The notes under the pieces are model-generated. The model was given only the letters and a program-made list of their open reading frames with translations. It searched no databases and was not told the DNA's origin. A program made the translations under genes and the position numbers. A stretch of DNA of 64,000 nt from Crossaster papposus (Eukaryota; Echinodermata; Asteroidea; Velatida; Solasteridae), in NCBI GenBank assembly GCA_037893245.1, contig JBAIAA010000702.1, forward strand, positions 682,001 to 746,000. Reading direction: 5' to 3'. Shown piece by piece: positions 13,715-23,660 of the stretch (position 1 is the first letter of the stretch; each line of letters begins with the position of its first letter).

Positions 13715-13771
13715 GATTAGAACCATAGAGCTATATTAAATTTAATATTAATATAGCTCTATGATTAGAAC
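13715..13771. mobile_element. 39-bp hairpin flanked by 9-bp direct repeats
   Basis: CATAGAGCTATATTAA (13724-13739) is perfectly complementary to the arm ending at 13763, with an 8-base AT-rich loop. GATTAGAAC occurs directly on both sides (13715-13723 and 13763-13771; one base is shared with the arm). The arrangement is that of a very small insertion with a target duplication. It lies 0.5 kb upstream of the FKBP3 start codon. Confidence 0.7.
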
Positions 13772-14271
13772 GCATGTAATTGGTGGAATGTTTCTGGTGC
13801 CATTAATAAAAGGGATGTTTAATTTCTGAAGTAAGTTTGCCATTATTGATCTCAATTCAAATGTAAAAAAAGGGCAGACTTGTTTTTGTATATCTCAATT
13901 CAGTGCAAGAAAACTAGTAGTACGTGTACATGTTCCCTTGTTTATTATAATAGCACGTTGATGAGGCGGAGGTAAATCATGTTCATAACAGTAGAAATGA
14001 AACACCCCTCATGACCAAATGGTTGAGTCACATCGAGGGACCTGCAAAAAAACAAAACAAAAGACAAACGAGGTTCGTTTTGTAAACCCTAGCTTCGTCT
14101 CCATTTTGGCTCCGTTCGTGCAGTTTGGCAACGGTGATGGAGCCATATGGGGCCTAACCTGGGGTTTAGAAAACGACATAGGGCCATTTTTGCACGTGAG
14201 TTTGGCTAAGTAATATGCTAAGTTTGTTGGCTGAATATACAGTATTCCAAACAGATTAAAATTGCTAAGTA

Positions 14272-17200
14272 ATGGCTGGTGAAAACGATGTAAGTCGTCC
14301 TTGGACGGACGAAGAGATTGCCTCTGATGACATTGGCAAGAAAGCTATAGCAACATTTCTACAAGAACATGCAGCGAAAAAGGTACGTTCAAATTCTGTT
14401 TTTGTTAATGCGCGTTTAATTACCTTTACCGGTTGTGATATTAAAACATATTACACTACACTGTAAGAAAAATTGGAGCCATCTAATTTAAACAAAAGAG
14501 TTGGATGTCAGACTGCGAGAATGGACACTGCTGTGCTGGACTCAGGATCTACTGCATGGACCTGAATGAGTTTATTCGTCCACAATCATGTGTGGCAATG
14601 CAGTGGCAGAAATATAGCGAGGTTTCGCAGCACTTTTCCTGCGAATGTTTCCCGCGTTGACGTTCGCGTAACACGTGCTAATTTATTTTTACAAGTATTG
14701 ATAATGATATAAACGACTTGAACTGTAATTTTAATGTAATATATAAAATTTGATACTTTTCTGTTATTCCCGATCACCCGCCAAAAAATTATCAACTCAA
14801 ACTACTATAATTTCAAACAGAAAGTGAAAACAAGTGAAATTATACAAGTTTAAATACGTCTTCTAGTGACATCAACTCAAACTAAACTTGGCTTTGATTA
14901 ACATTGAATAAACTGCCCAGTTTGGTGGCCAGTACACCGCAATGTCTGCCAAAAGTCCGCAAAACAAGTTCAAGTTTCGGTGGCGCTGTCGCAAAGGTGT
15001 GGGTGAGGGTAGTGTTTGGGTTAGGGTATAATAGATTATACCCTAACCCAAACACTAACCCTAACCCACATCCTAACACTAGTTTTTGAGTAATTTAAGT
15101 ACAATCCAAAAATAATCTTTTGGGGCGGGGGAATAACAGAAAAGTACCTAAAATTTAAATATAAATTGCCTGGCCGACTAATTTCCGCCAAACGTTTTTT
15201 TAAGGCAAACTATTTGAGAGAGAATAAGGAAAAGGTTAGCTAGCACAGCAGGCACATACGGTATGTGCAGTGACTGAGTGAGTGTTTTGGTGGACTTTTA
15301 CCAGCACAAATTTTGTCTGGTTCTCGGCCTACAGTATGTCTTCGTTGTCAAGTTTAAACGTTAGACTTTGAATAGTTTGAAAAGAATTTCCTATCTGAAC
15401 ATCACTCTAAATTTGTGTGTACAAGACCTATAGCCAGGCCAGAATAGAATAAGCATTGTCTAGGAAAAGATTTATCCTGCATAAACGGGGTTTTCCAAAT
15501 TCTTTCAAAAGGAAAGACGTAGTTATTTCACAGCGAATGTCTAATGTCAAAAATCCTTACCAAATAGTTCAAAATATTAGGACCGTAGAGACATGACCCA
15601 ATACATGTACCATTTAAATTCTCTAGTACTGGCTTAGATGTCAAAGATAAGTTACCCGGGCTTAATCAATGATTCTTAACCAGTTTGCGCAGGGATTATT
15701 TTAACATCACCGAGCCGATGCGTGGAATTATTTTAAACAAAACTTGATCCGAAGCAGGTTCAGGCCGCCAGTTCCGGGAAGCACACCCATGCATTTCCGG
15801 CCTTGCTCGCTGCTGACAGACATTTACAGCCTCGCTTGTGACGTGTTTATGCGTCATCCGTTTTGAATCTGGGGAAAACTTTGCGTTTATATTCGTCATC
15901 CGGCGCGAACTGGTTTAGGTTAACCAGTTCGCGCCAGGATTATTTTAACATCACCGAGCCGACGCGCAGGATTATTTTTAATGAAACTCGATACAGGACG
16001 TGTTCAGGCCAATAGTACCGGGAAGCACACCCACGCATTTCTGGCCTTGCTCGCTGCTGACAGACATTTCCGGCCTTGCTTGTGACGTGTTTATGCGTCA
16101 TCCGTTTTGAATCTGGGGAAAACTTTGCGTTTATATTCGTCATCCGGCGCGAACTGGTTAATTAGATTTGTTTAATTTGTTTTTATTTTCACAGTTTTTG
16201 AGGGAGCACAAGATGCTTGGTGCTCTGAAACACGTTGTGAAAGCCTGCAACAAGGATCAGTTTGTCAAAGCCTACAAAGAACTGTTTGAAAAGAAGGTAA
16301 TGAGTCCCAATAATAGTTCGACAATAACAAGAGTAAATTCAAGAAACTTTATTTAAAATGCTAAGAGAGAGCATTTAATGTTTAAACAAACACAAACAAA
16401 AACACACCTGTCTAGATCACCAGCCTGAGTTCACCAAAACATTTTAAAAAGTCTTATCATGCCTTTCTAACCCTGAACCTCACAGAATTTAACAGGGTCT
16501 TCCTGGGTCTTTTGTACCGAGTCGAGCAAAGTCCAACAACAAGTTGCTATTGTTTGGTACCAAACCTGCCAAAACCTAGCAAAAGCTGCAGTTGGAGTTT
16601 AAGGCCAAATAAATAAAAAAAACATGTTTAGCGTCACCGCCCGCTTCCTTTTAGGGGGGCCGCCTCCTTTTTCCTTAATTTTTTGTTGTTGAAAAAAATG
16701 ATAAATTTGATCATTTTTTTAAAATAATAAAATGTTAAGATCGTATTTTAGACTTTTGCGTCACTGTGCACATGCTCTTGAAATAGACTTTTTCTAATAT
16801 AGGGTGTGACGTGTAGTCGTGTACGGTGCATACATGATCGACCCACATGAATTTAGATTTTTAATCGTGTGTGAACCGTGTTTTAATTTTAAATTGGAAG
16901 ATAGGGTGTGACATGTTCACTACATGACTCAAATTAAGATGTGTCGGGCGGCCATTTTGAATTTTAAAAAAAGAAAGAAAAAAAGGCCTCCTACCTTTAA
17001 AAAAAAAGGCATGACGCTAAACATGTTTTTTTTGGGGGGGGGCCTATAATGGGTTTGGGGTAGTTAGGGTCAACCATAAGACTCTGAATCCATTAGTTTC
17101 AATAGACATTTTCACACACATTTGGGGTTGGGGTGAAGGCACAGTAGTATACTATTTAATATCATTTAAAGCAGCAAGGGTGCTCAAAAGCTAATGACTC

Positions 17201-20200
17201 ACAGGTGCTTGACAAGTGACAACCAATCTGATGAAGTTTTATCTCTGTGAATGCTGTACATTCCGGGCAAAAATATTCTTAGATTTGTATTTCAATTTAA
17301 AATTTGCCAGGTCATAATTTAAATTGTGCTCAAAGTCTACACGTTTTTATTCAGCCAATTGCTATGCGCATTATCACGCAATGAACCGACGAATGTGTGT
17401 GTGCATGAATGTCAATGCTTGGGTGCACCATTCACGGAATACAAACTATTTTCCAAAAATGCGTCACTGAGATAAAGCGACGATAATACTGAGATAAGTT
17501 TGCGGTTATCAAATTAACCGTGTAAGTAACCGTTGTTTTGCGGTTACGGTTAACGGTTAACCGTAACCAACATTAAACAATTTTTTTTTAAATAATTTAA
17601 AAAAATTAAAAAATTAATGGGCCTGCATCTCTAATTAGCGCTGCTTCATCAAGGAATTTAGTGTGTGCGGGTAGTACGTGTTGATAATCGCAGTTCTGCA
17701 ATTGCTAATTGTCTGCATCAAATCCTAAAGGCCGACTGCCTATATGTTAGATAAGCTATCAGAAATGTCCATACAAAATGTAATAAATTTCACTATTTGT
17801 GACCTGCTCCAACGAAACCCAGACAAAATTGACAATAATAAGTGGGGTTTCTTATATTTAAAAAAAAAAAAAAAAAAAAGTTAACCGAACAGGAAAAATT
17901 TAACCGTGTAAACCGTTTAACCGCTGCAGCCTTACACTGATATACATCTTTGGAAATGGCCTTCTTATATGTTGTAAGGTAAATCAAGGAGACCTATTGT
18001 CAGTATTAGCCATACAACGAGGGAGTCTATCTCTCTTTCAAAGCGCTTTAGACCAGTACATACTATTTTGATAAATAATTTGGTTGGTTACTTTTTGGAT
18101 AGCCGCAAGTGGTATACTTTTATCGACTGAACTTTAGTGGTGCCTCATGGTTGTGCAATATCCCTGCATTGCTTTAATTATTGTAATATTTTGGTGTCTA
18201 CTAGGCCTTCAAAGGACCAGACGACGATGACGAAGAGCTAGAAGAAGTCACTAAGAAGACAGCCGAGGTCAAGGTCAAACCCAAGGTCAAAGAAGAAAAG
18301 GTAATTGACGAGACTGTAGGACAAGTAGCTCAAAAACATACATGTATTCACCCTTTTGCTGAAATCACTAAACCCAGTAAATACATTGTTTAAACAAGAC
18401 TGATTTCAAAGTGAACAAAGAAAACGGCAAGGCGGCCGGGACTTGAACCTGCGACCCCCGGAATGCCGGACCGGCGCTCTACCAACTGAGCTATCTTGCC
18501 CTATGTTAGCGGTCTTCCAAATTGTCAGTATCTTTGTTCGAGGGCGCTAGTCAGAAGTCATAAACACCAGAATGCCATGTGGCCAGGGATCACGCCCGAT
18601 TTTAAGAAACAACCTGGGAAGCGACATTGTGGGGATCACTTAATGAGAATAAGACTAAGAAACTGGCTTGTGATATCCAGCCGACACTTTTCCTATTGTT
18701 ACTTTTTCAATCCAGTATTATACATACTCCGAGATTTCGAAAAGGATCATCCTCTTCAAATTTCTCAACACTTGAGAAACATCAAGACTTGGGTGCAGTA
18801 AAAAGTCCAGTTCTTCTGATTTGAAAATCACAGGCGTGTTAAAAAAAGGCACACCTGGCGTGTAAATTTTCAAGACATGTGATTTTCAAGGCATGTGATT
18901 TTGTGGTCCAACCTGAGACTAAACAATACTTGGCATTTAAAAGAAAATCTTGATTAGTTTACAGTAAAGCCATTTTCTCTTAACCAGTTCGCGCCGGATG
19001 ACGTATACATTGTATAAACACAAAGTTTTCCCCAAATTCAAAACATAAGGTTGAAAGCTTATGGGGACAGAAGTTTTTCTGTTGCAGCCCCTCGTCTGTG
19101 GAATAGTCTACCAATAGTCCTGAGATCACAACCAGATGTTGACTCTTTCAAAACCCATCTCAAAATTCACCTTTTCAGTCATGTATATCAGTAGTTTTTC
19201 TCAGACCCCAGCGCAGTGAATAGATTTTCTAGATACCAGCGCTATACAAGTTTTTATTATTATTATTATATTATGACGCATAAACACGCCAAGTTCAAGT
19301 TCGGAAATGTCTGTCGGCAGCGAGCAAGGCCGGAAATGCGTGGGTGTGCTTCCCGGCACTATCGGCCTGAACCCGCTTCGGATTGAGTTTCGTTAAAAAT
19401 AATCCTGCTCCTCGGCTCGGTGATGTTAAAATAATCCCGGCGCGAACTGGTTAAATTACATATTTTTTTCACAAATTATGCCGTAAATATATCCTGAGGG
19501 GTGCGGTACAGTGAGATTCAGGCGTGCGATTATTAGCACTTCTCAGGAAGCTTTTAGGCGTGCGATGGTGTGGGGGTGCGATCGACGCCTCAAATCAGGA
19601 CTGAAAGTCATTCTCATTTTGTGAAAAGTCATTTTTATTCTTGTACACAAAAGGCTGCTAAGGTGTGCCATTTCACCAAGAAGATACTGAAGCAGGGAGA
19701 CAAGTCGACTTTCCCTCAAAAAGGAGATTATGCCGCGGTGTGGTACACGGGCAAACTGGTGGACAATACTGTGTTTGATACCAACACATCATCAGGTAAT
19801 AAGAGATGTTTCATAAGACGGAATTTGCGTCGGGAGATGTAAATTCAGTATTAGATTTTGGCCCTTCACCGCCGTGTATTTACACTGTATACTTGGTGTT
19901 TTCCCAAGGAATTCTTTGGAGAGAAAACAAATCACTGACTCTGGTGGGACTTGAACCCACAACTTCCTGCTTTCTAGTCTAGATGTCTTACCACTCGACT
20001 ACCGAGCAGTGAAGGGTCAAAATCTAATATAGAATCAAGTGAGAAGCTTGATATTCCATAGTAGATAGAAGTTTAATGGAGCGATTACACTTTTGGCGGC
20101 TCTGTCCAATCAGATGACGAAGATTTATTCAGGTGTTGTATAAAACAAATAATAAATGTTTCAGGTTTGTGCGATAGAAAGAATTCTTTTATTCAGTAAC

Positions 20201-22790
20201 AGATATGTTCCATATGTCACCTCATAAAATATTATAACCACTGCACTCATAAACATTCTTTACTGTAAACTTTGTATACTAAAACGTTGTTACGATAACT
20301 TACGAGTGGCTTTAATACACGGGTTTAATAGATTCATGGATGGCAAGTTCTCCGCATCATTGTGAAAATCAAAGCAACAAAAATTCCATGCATTTGATAT
20401 CTATAATTTGTTTCTTTTCAAAGGCAAGAAGAAAACGCTAACACCCCTCAAGTTCAAGGTTGGAACTGGCCAAGTTATACGAGGGGTAATTATCAACCAA
20501 TATACAATTGTTGACTGCTGTGATGTGGGATATTATACAATTGTTGAGGGTGTTCAAAACTTTATATCCCACATCAGAGCAGTCAACAATTGTTTTGTTA
20601 TACCTCTGTCTTGAAACTCAGCAGACATATTATGAGGACTGAAGATACAAAACATTATAGTAAACATGTATTTTGCTGTAGTAACGTTAAAGGGATCGTA
20701 TACGTTTGGTAATTGGAACCAGCTATTTGTTTCAATCCAATATAGTTATAGATATATACCATAAAACTAACCTGTAAAAAAATTATTTCAAAAGGTCGTA
20801 CCAATTTTGAGATATTGCCGAAAATCTGGAGCGGTTATGTCCACGCAGGAAGAATAATCTGCATTGAAATACACAATCTGAGAAACATCACTGCGGTTAC
20901 GCTTCTCAGATTTGAATTTTTGGGGATAAAAAGTGATACCGGTATCTTTTTCCATAACCGGAGGACTTCGAAGTGAAAAGTTTCTAAAAATGCATTATAC
21001 TATCCAAAGCTGCTGTACTTCTTACCAAGTAAGTTTTTATTGCCATAAATTTGTTGAGTAATTACCAAACGTATACGATCCCTTTATTCATGCAAACAAA
21101 ATGAACTCACAAACTGCGTCTGCTTGTTCGCTGCTCAACTACAGTTAACTATCAATAATAGTGTGCAGGTGAAAATTGCATGGGTACCAATGATATACAG
21201 CTTACAGCGAGCTAACTGCGGATGCCGTGTGTTATCACACAGGGGTGGGATATGTGATGTTACACAACAGACACTTGATAGTTCTAGACCAGTAATAATA
21301 CAGTATCCAAGAGAGAGGTATACAAATATCAGTTTTCCCCAAACCAGAATGGAGTTGTCAGAAAAACCAAGTAACTCTTATGCCGGTTTCTGCTTGTGAA
21401 ATTTAGGTAAACATTGACAACTTTCCAGCACTTTCAATTAGGCAGTCTATTAGACCTGCTTGTACCTGTAATGTAGACATGAAAACTTCACTCCCAAAAT
21501 GAAACACCTTTTTCTTTTATAATTCCAATTTCTCTTGGCTGCCCAGAGTTAGTTTTGACGTCTGTTTTGAGGACAATTTGACAATACAATAAAGCAAAAA
21601 ATGATTTATAACATTGCACTTTTTTTTTTTTTTTTTTTAAATGGATATATCGTGTTTTGAAATGAACTCTCCACATATAATTTCTTTTTCTCTTCTTTGC
21701 TTTTATCATTTTCATACTTTTCATCCCCCCTTTTTTTTTTTTTTTTTTTAGTGGGATGAGGGGGTACTGACCATGTCTTTGAATGAGAAGGCGGAATTAA
21801 CCATCCAGCCAGATTGGGCGTATGGCAAGAAGGGCAAACCTGATGCAAAGTATCCTTTTCATCTCATCCTATTAATTATGTTTAAATGCTCAAATTGTTG
21901 ACTTTGTACACACGTACCACTTGTGCACAAACCGTATGTTGTGAACTAGGTGTGTTTTCCAGGATTCTTTTTAGAGATAAACCGATCCCAATATAAATAC
22001 AGCCCCAGAGGCTGTAGTAATTATTATTAAAGAAACTTGGATTAAAGGAAATATTAAATTCGAATTTTAAATCAATTTTCAATGATTGCCAGCCAGCAAT
22101 CGTTAGAAGAAAAAAACCTTACTGTTTTAAAACACTGCCACAAATTTATTAAATGTAGTTTGTCTACATTTTATTTGCAATACGGTTACGCATCTGTAAA
22201 TGAGTGCAAAACTAGTCAAGTCTATAAATTGAACGGTTTCGTCTGAATGAAGTCAAGGAACCAGACTACAAGAACATATTTTTTTTAGTTTTTTTTTTTA
22301 TCCTCTATGAACACAAAACTGTATAACATTGATATGGCAATTGGCGGTCTCTTATATGTCTATCTTTGTTCGAGGGCGCTATTCAGTATTCATAAACACC
22401 AGATTGCAGTTTGGCTAGGGATCACGCCCAATTTTACAATACAACCTGGGACGCGCCATTGTGGGATCACTAAATGAGGATACGTTTTATTTTATAATTC
22501 GCAAATAAACCACAAAGATACTGACAATTTAAGAGATCACCAACATAGGGCAAGATAGCTCAGTTGGTAGAGCGCCGGTCCGGTATTCCGGAGGTCGCAG
22601 GTTCGAGTCCCCCCTTGCCGTTTACTTTGTTCACTTTGAAATTTATGCAAATGTACCTAGTCAGTTTCCTTTGTGGTTTATTTGTGTCCAGACAAATTTA
22701 TTATTATATTCCTTAACAACGTTGCTTCCCTGCAGGATTCCGTCCAACGCTACTCTTATCTTTGAGGTAGAGCTAGTCGGCATTGACTGA
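14272..22790 (+). CDS. FKBP3: FKBP3 / FKBP25 peptidyl-prolyl cis-trans isomerase, complete, seven exons
   Basis: Exons: 14272-14382, 16195-16296, 18205-18300, 19654-19795, 20424-20485, 21752-21849, 22736-22790. The total is 666 nt, 221 residues, with GT-AG introns in matched phases and TGA at 22788. Vertebrate FKBP3 is about 224 residues. Residues 1-71 match the N-terminal helical bundle (FLQEH, FLREHKMLGALK, NKDQF) that binds nucleic acid in the family. Residues 72-103 form a charged linker. Residues about 104-221 form the FKBP domain, with WYTGKL, VFDTN, VIRGWDEG, WAYGKKG and FEVELV. Pocket residues equivalent to those of FKBP12 are present: Tyr134, Asp145, Val168, Ile169, Trp172, Tyr195 and Phe213, so isomerase activity is expected. 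The known family role is nuclear prolyl isomerase and chromatin/RNA binding. The ATG at 14272 was chosen because it gives the family N-terminus. Introns are full of mobile elements, and one hairpin abuts the exon-5 donor. Confidence 0.96.
14997..15070. repeat. Telomere-like inverted repeat
   Basis: The left arm (14997-15030, containing 'tgtttgggttagggtata') and right arm (15037-15070, containing 'tataccctaacccaaaca') are near-perfect inverted copies around a 6-base loop. Both contain TTAGGG-type repeats. It lies in intron 1 of FKBP3. Confidence 0.8.
15676..15917. mobile_element. TTAA-flanked MITE, tandem copy 1
   Basis: Full-length copy in intron 1 of FKBP3. TTAA precedes CCAGTTTGCGC and the far end is GCGCGAACTGG followed by TTTA. 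It is separated from the next copy by two bases. Confidence 0.8.
15920..16161. mobile_element. TTAA-flanked MITE, tandem copy 2
   Basis: TTAA-CCAGTTCGCGCC to GGCGCGAACTGG-TTAA, in the same orientation as the copy immediately upstream. It ends 33 bases before the exon starting at 16195, so it sits in the branch-point region of intron 1. Confidence 0.85.
16470..17110. repeat. Repeat interrupted by a 0.45-kb inverted-repeat insertion (16601-17048)
   Basis: The flanks 'aaacctagcaaaagctgcag' + 'ttggagttt' (to 16600) and 'atgggtttggggtagttagg' (from 17049) are contiguous at 32345-32397, apart from one base. The sequence between them is therefore an insertion. The inserted DNA has opposed ends 'aacatgtttagcgtca' and 'tgacgctaaacatgtt'. 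It carries no coding capacity. Confidence 0.75.
17480..17940. repeat. Degenerate inverted repeat rich in AACCG/CGGTT
   Basis: The left end 'tgcggttatcaaattaaccg' and following 'ggttaacggttaaccg' are echoed in inverse by 'aaccgtttaaccgctgcagc' at about 17910-17930. The middle contains an A-run of about 20 at 17860-17879. It resembles a decayed DNA transposon end pair; the superfamily is not determined. It lies in FKBP3 intron 2. Confidence 0.45.
18430..18660 (-). mobile_element. tRNA-like sequence joined to an inverted-repeat element, copy 1
   Basis: On the minus strand, 18430-18503 reads like a tRNA with 'tagctcagttggtagagc' as D arm and 'aggttcaagtccc' as T loop. The T stem and acceptor do not pair fully. 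Directly adjacent (18505-18545) is 'ttgtcagtatctttgttcga', the arm of an inverted repeat also found at 22.36-22.54 kb, followed by a shared core 'cataaacaccaga' and 'ggatcacgccc'. Not a working tRNA gene. Confidence 0.7.
18980..19454. mobile_element. TTAA-flanked MITE split by a LINE 3' fragment
   Basis: Outer ends are TTAA-CCAGTTCGCGCCGG and GCGCGAACTGG-TTAA, in opposite orientation to the copies at 15.7-16.2 kb. The interior is continuous with the 23272 copy except for about 225 bp inserted between 'caaattcaaaac' and 'atgacgcataaacacgcc'. The insertion is the LINE fragment listed separately. Confidence 0.85.
19048..19272 (+). mobile_element. 5'-truncated CR1/L2-like LINE 3' end
   Basis: Reads in frame as ..YGDRSFSVAAPRLWNSLP.. 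then ..SFKTHLKIHLF.. and a stop at 19192. This is the conserved C-terminus of CR1/L2/jockey-type reverse transcriptase ORFs. It is followed by 'gcgctatacaag' and a (TTA)n tail at 19254-19272, the usual 3' signature of such elements. It is inserted within a MITE in FKBP3 intron 3. Confidence 0.85.
19842..20036 (-). mobile_element. Small TIR element with an internal tRNA-like sequence
   Basis: The ends 'attagattttggcccttcac' and 'gtgaagggtcaaaatctaat' are inverted copies with one mismatch. Between them, on the minus strand (about 19938-20010), is a tRNA-like sequence with 'gtgggttcaagtcccac' as a well-paired T arm and 'gagtggtaagac' as D arm. It starts 47 bases after the FKBP3 exon-4 donor. Confidence 0.75.
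20085..20290. repeat. Interspersed repeat 'gtataaaacaaataatgaat', copy 1
   Basis: Shares 'ccaatcagatgacgaagatt', 'tgttgtataaaacaaataat' and 'tgcgatagaaagaa' with copies at about 22850-23155 and 34715-35060. The copies contain internal inverted segments (for example cacctgaataaatctt versus its inverse), which suggests a fold-back type repeat. Confidence 0.6.
20480..20606. repeat. Hairpin overlapping the exon-5 splice donor of FKBP3
   Basis: The arms 'caattgttgactgctgtgat' (about 20504-20523) and 'atcagagcagtcaacaattg' (about 20573-20592) are inverted copies, extended outward by a weaker match that reaches the donor at 20486. The family identity is unknown. Confidence 0.65.
20698..21086. mobile_element. 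MITE with perfect 25-bp terminal inverted repeats
   Basis: The left end 'aaagggatcgtatacgtttg' and right end 'caaacgtatacgatcccttt' are exact inverted copies, extended by gtaatt/aattac. TA lies at each outer boundary. The length is about 390 bp with no ORF. It lies in FKBP3 intron 5. Confidence 0.85.
22344..22621 (+). mobile_element. tRNA-like sequence joined to an inverted-repeat element, copy 2
   Basis: The core (22372-22490) is the same as at 18.54-18.65 kb and in the same orientation. It is bounded by opposed arms 'gtctatctttgttcgaggg' at about 22357 and 'caaagatactgacaattt' at about 22512. The tRNA-like module (22551-22620, 'agctcagttggtagagcgcc', 'aggttcgagtcc') follows the right arm, whereas in copy 1 it precedes the left arm. 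It lies in FKBP3 intron 6. Confidence 0.7.
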
Positions 22791-22849
22791 GCAGAGAGTG
22801 GCAGTAACTCAACTCCGTTTGCTGCCTTACTGGGAAGATCAGGAGGGAA

Positions 22850-23155
22850 ACCTGTTATTTTTACCACCGAGTACAGTTCCATAAACGAAATACAACACCT
22901 GAATAAATCTTCATCATCTGATTGGTGGATCATTGATCACATGCATTGAATTATTCGTTCCAACGCACAGTACAGCCGCACTGGATGATTCGATGGTTCT
23001 TACTTCTATACAACGATGAATAGATTTTCCATTGCACGGCCGCGCTCTGACCAATCAGATGGCGAGGATTTATTTAGGTGTTGTATAAAACAAATAATGA
23101 ATGTTTCACGTTAGTGCGATGGAAAGAATAATTTCATTCGGTGACAGATGGAATG
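22850..23155. repeat. Interspersed repeat 'gtataaaacaaataatgaat', copy 2
   Basis: Begins about 60 bases after the FKBP3 stop codon, so it probably contributes to the 3' UTR. It contains opposed segments 'cacctgaataaatctt'/'aggatttatttaggtg' and 'atctgattggtgga'/'ccaatcagat', giving a fold-back structure. Confidence 0.65.
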
Positions 23156-23271
23156 TTTAATTGTCATGACAGATCCTTGTCATTTGATTGGTGGAACGCA
23201 CATCGCGTGACATTCATTATAACTCCCATTTACGCCGCGGCTCAAAAAGTCCCATGAATGAAATTTACTAT

Positions 23272-23514
23272 TTAACCAGTCCGCGCCGGATGACTTATAT
23301 AAACGCAAAGTTTTCCCCAAATTCAAAACGGATGACGCATAAACACGCCAAGTTCAAGTTCGGAAATGTCTGTCAGCAGCGAGCAAGGCCGGAAATGCGT
23401 GGGTGTGCTTCCCGGCACTATCGGCGTGAACCCGCTTCAAATCGAGTTTCGTTAAAAAATAATCTCGCCCCTCGGCTCGGTGATGTTAAAATAGTCCCGG
23501 CGCGAACTGGTTAA
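23272..23514. mobile_element. TTAA-flanked MITE, full-length copy, reverse orientation
   Basis: TTAA-CCAGTCCGCGCCGG to CGGCGCGAACTGG-TTAA, 243 bp. It serves as the uninterrupted reference for the split copy at 18980-19454. Confidence 0.85.
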
Positions 23515-23660
23515 CAGTTAAAATCATCCTCGTTCCCATGGCTGTTGAACAGTCGACTCTCACTTCGAAACCCGAGGAAGAAGGTTGTGACCCGATTTGT
23601 AGCAGGCGACGTCAACAGATGAGCCAACGTTCACGGATCTGTATGTCAGTTATATAAAAC

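Noticed and set aside
11058..16143. Three similar 65-67-codon minus-strand frames as a small gene family
   Set aside because: They are readings of the same MITE interior in several copies; conservation reflects the repeat, not coding.
18430..18503. Minus-strand tRNA gene
   Set aside because: D and T motifs are present, but the T stem, anticodon stem and acceptor pair poorly, position 33 is not T, and a second diverged copy sits in the same repeat context.
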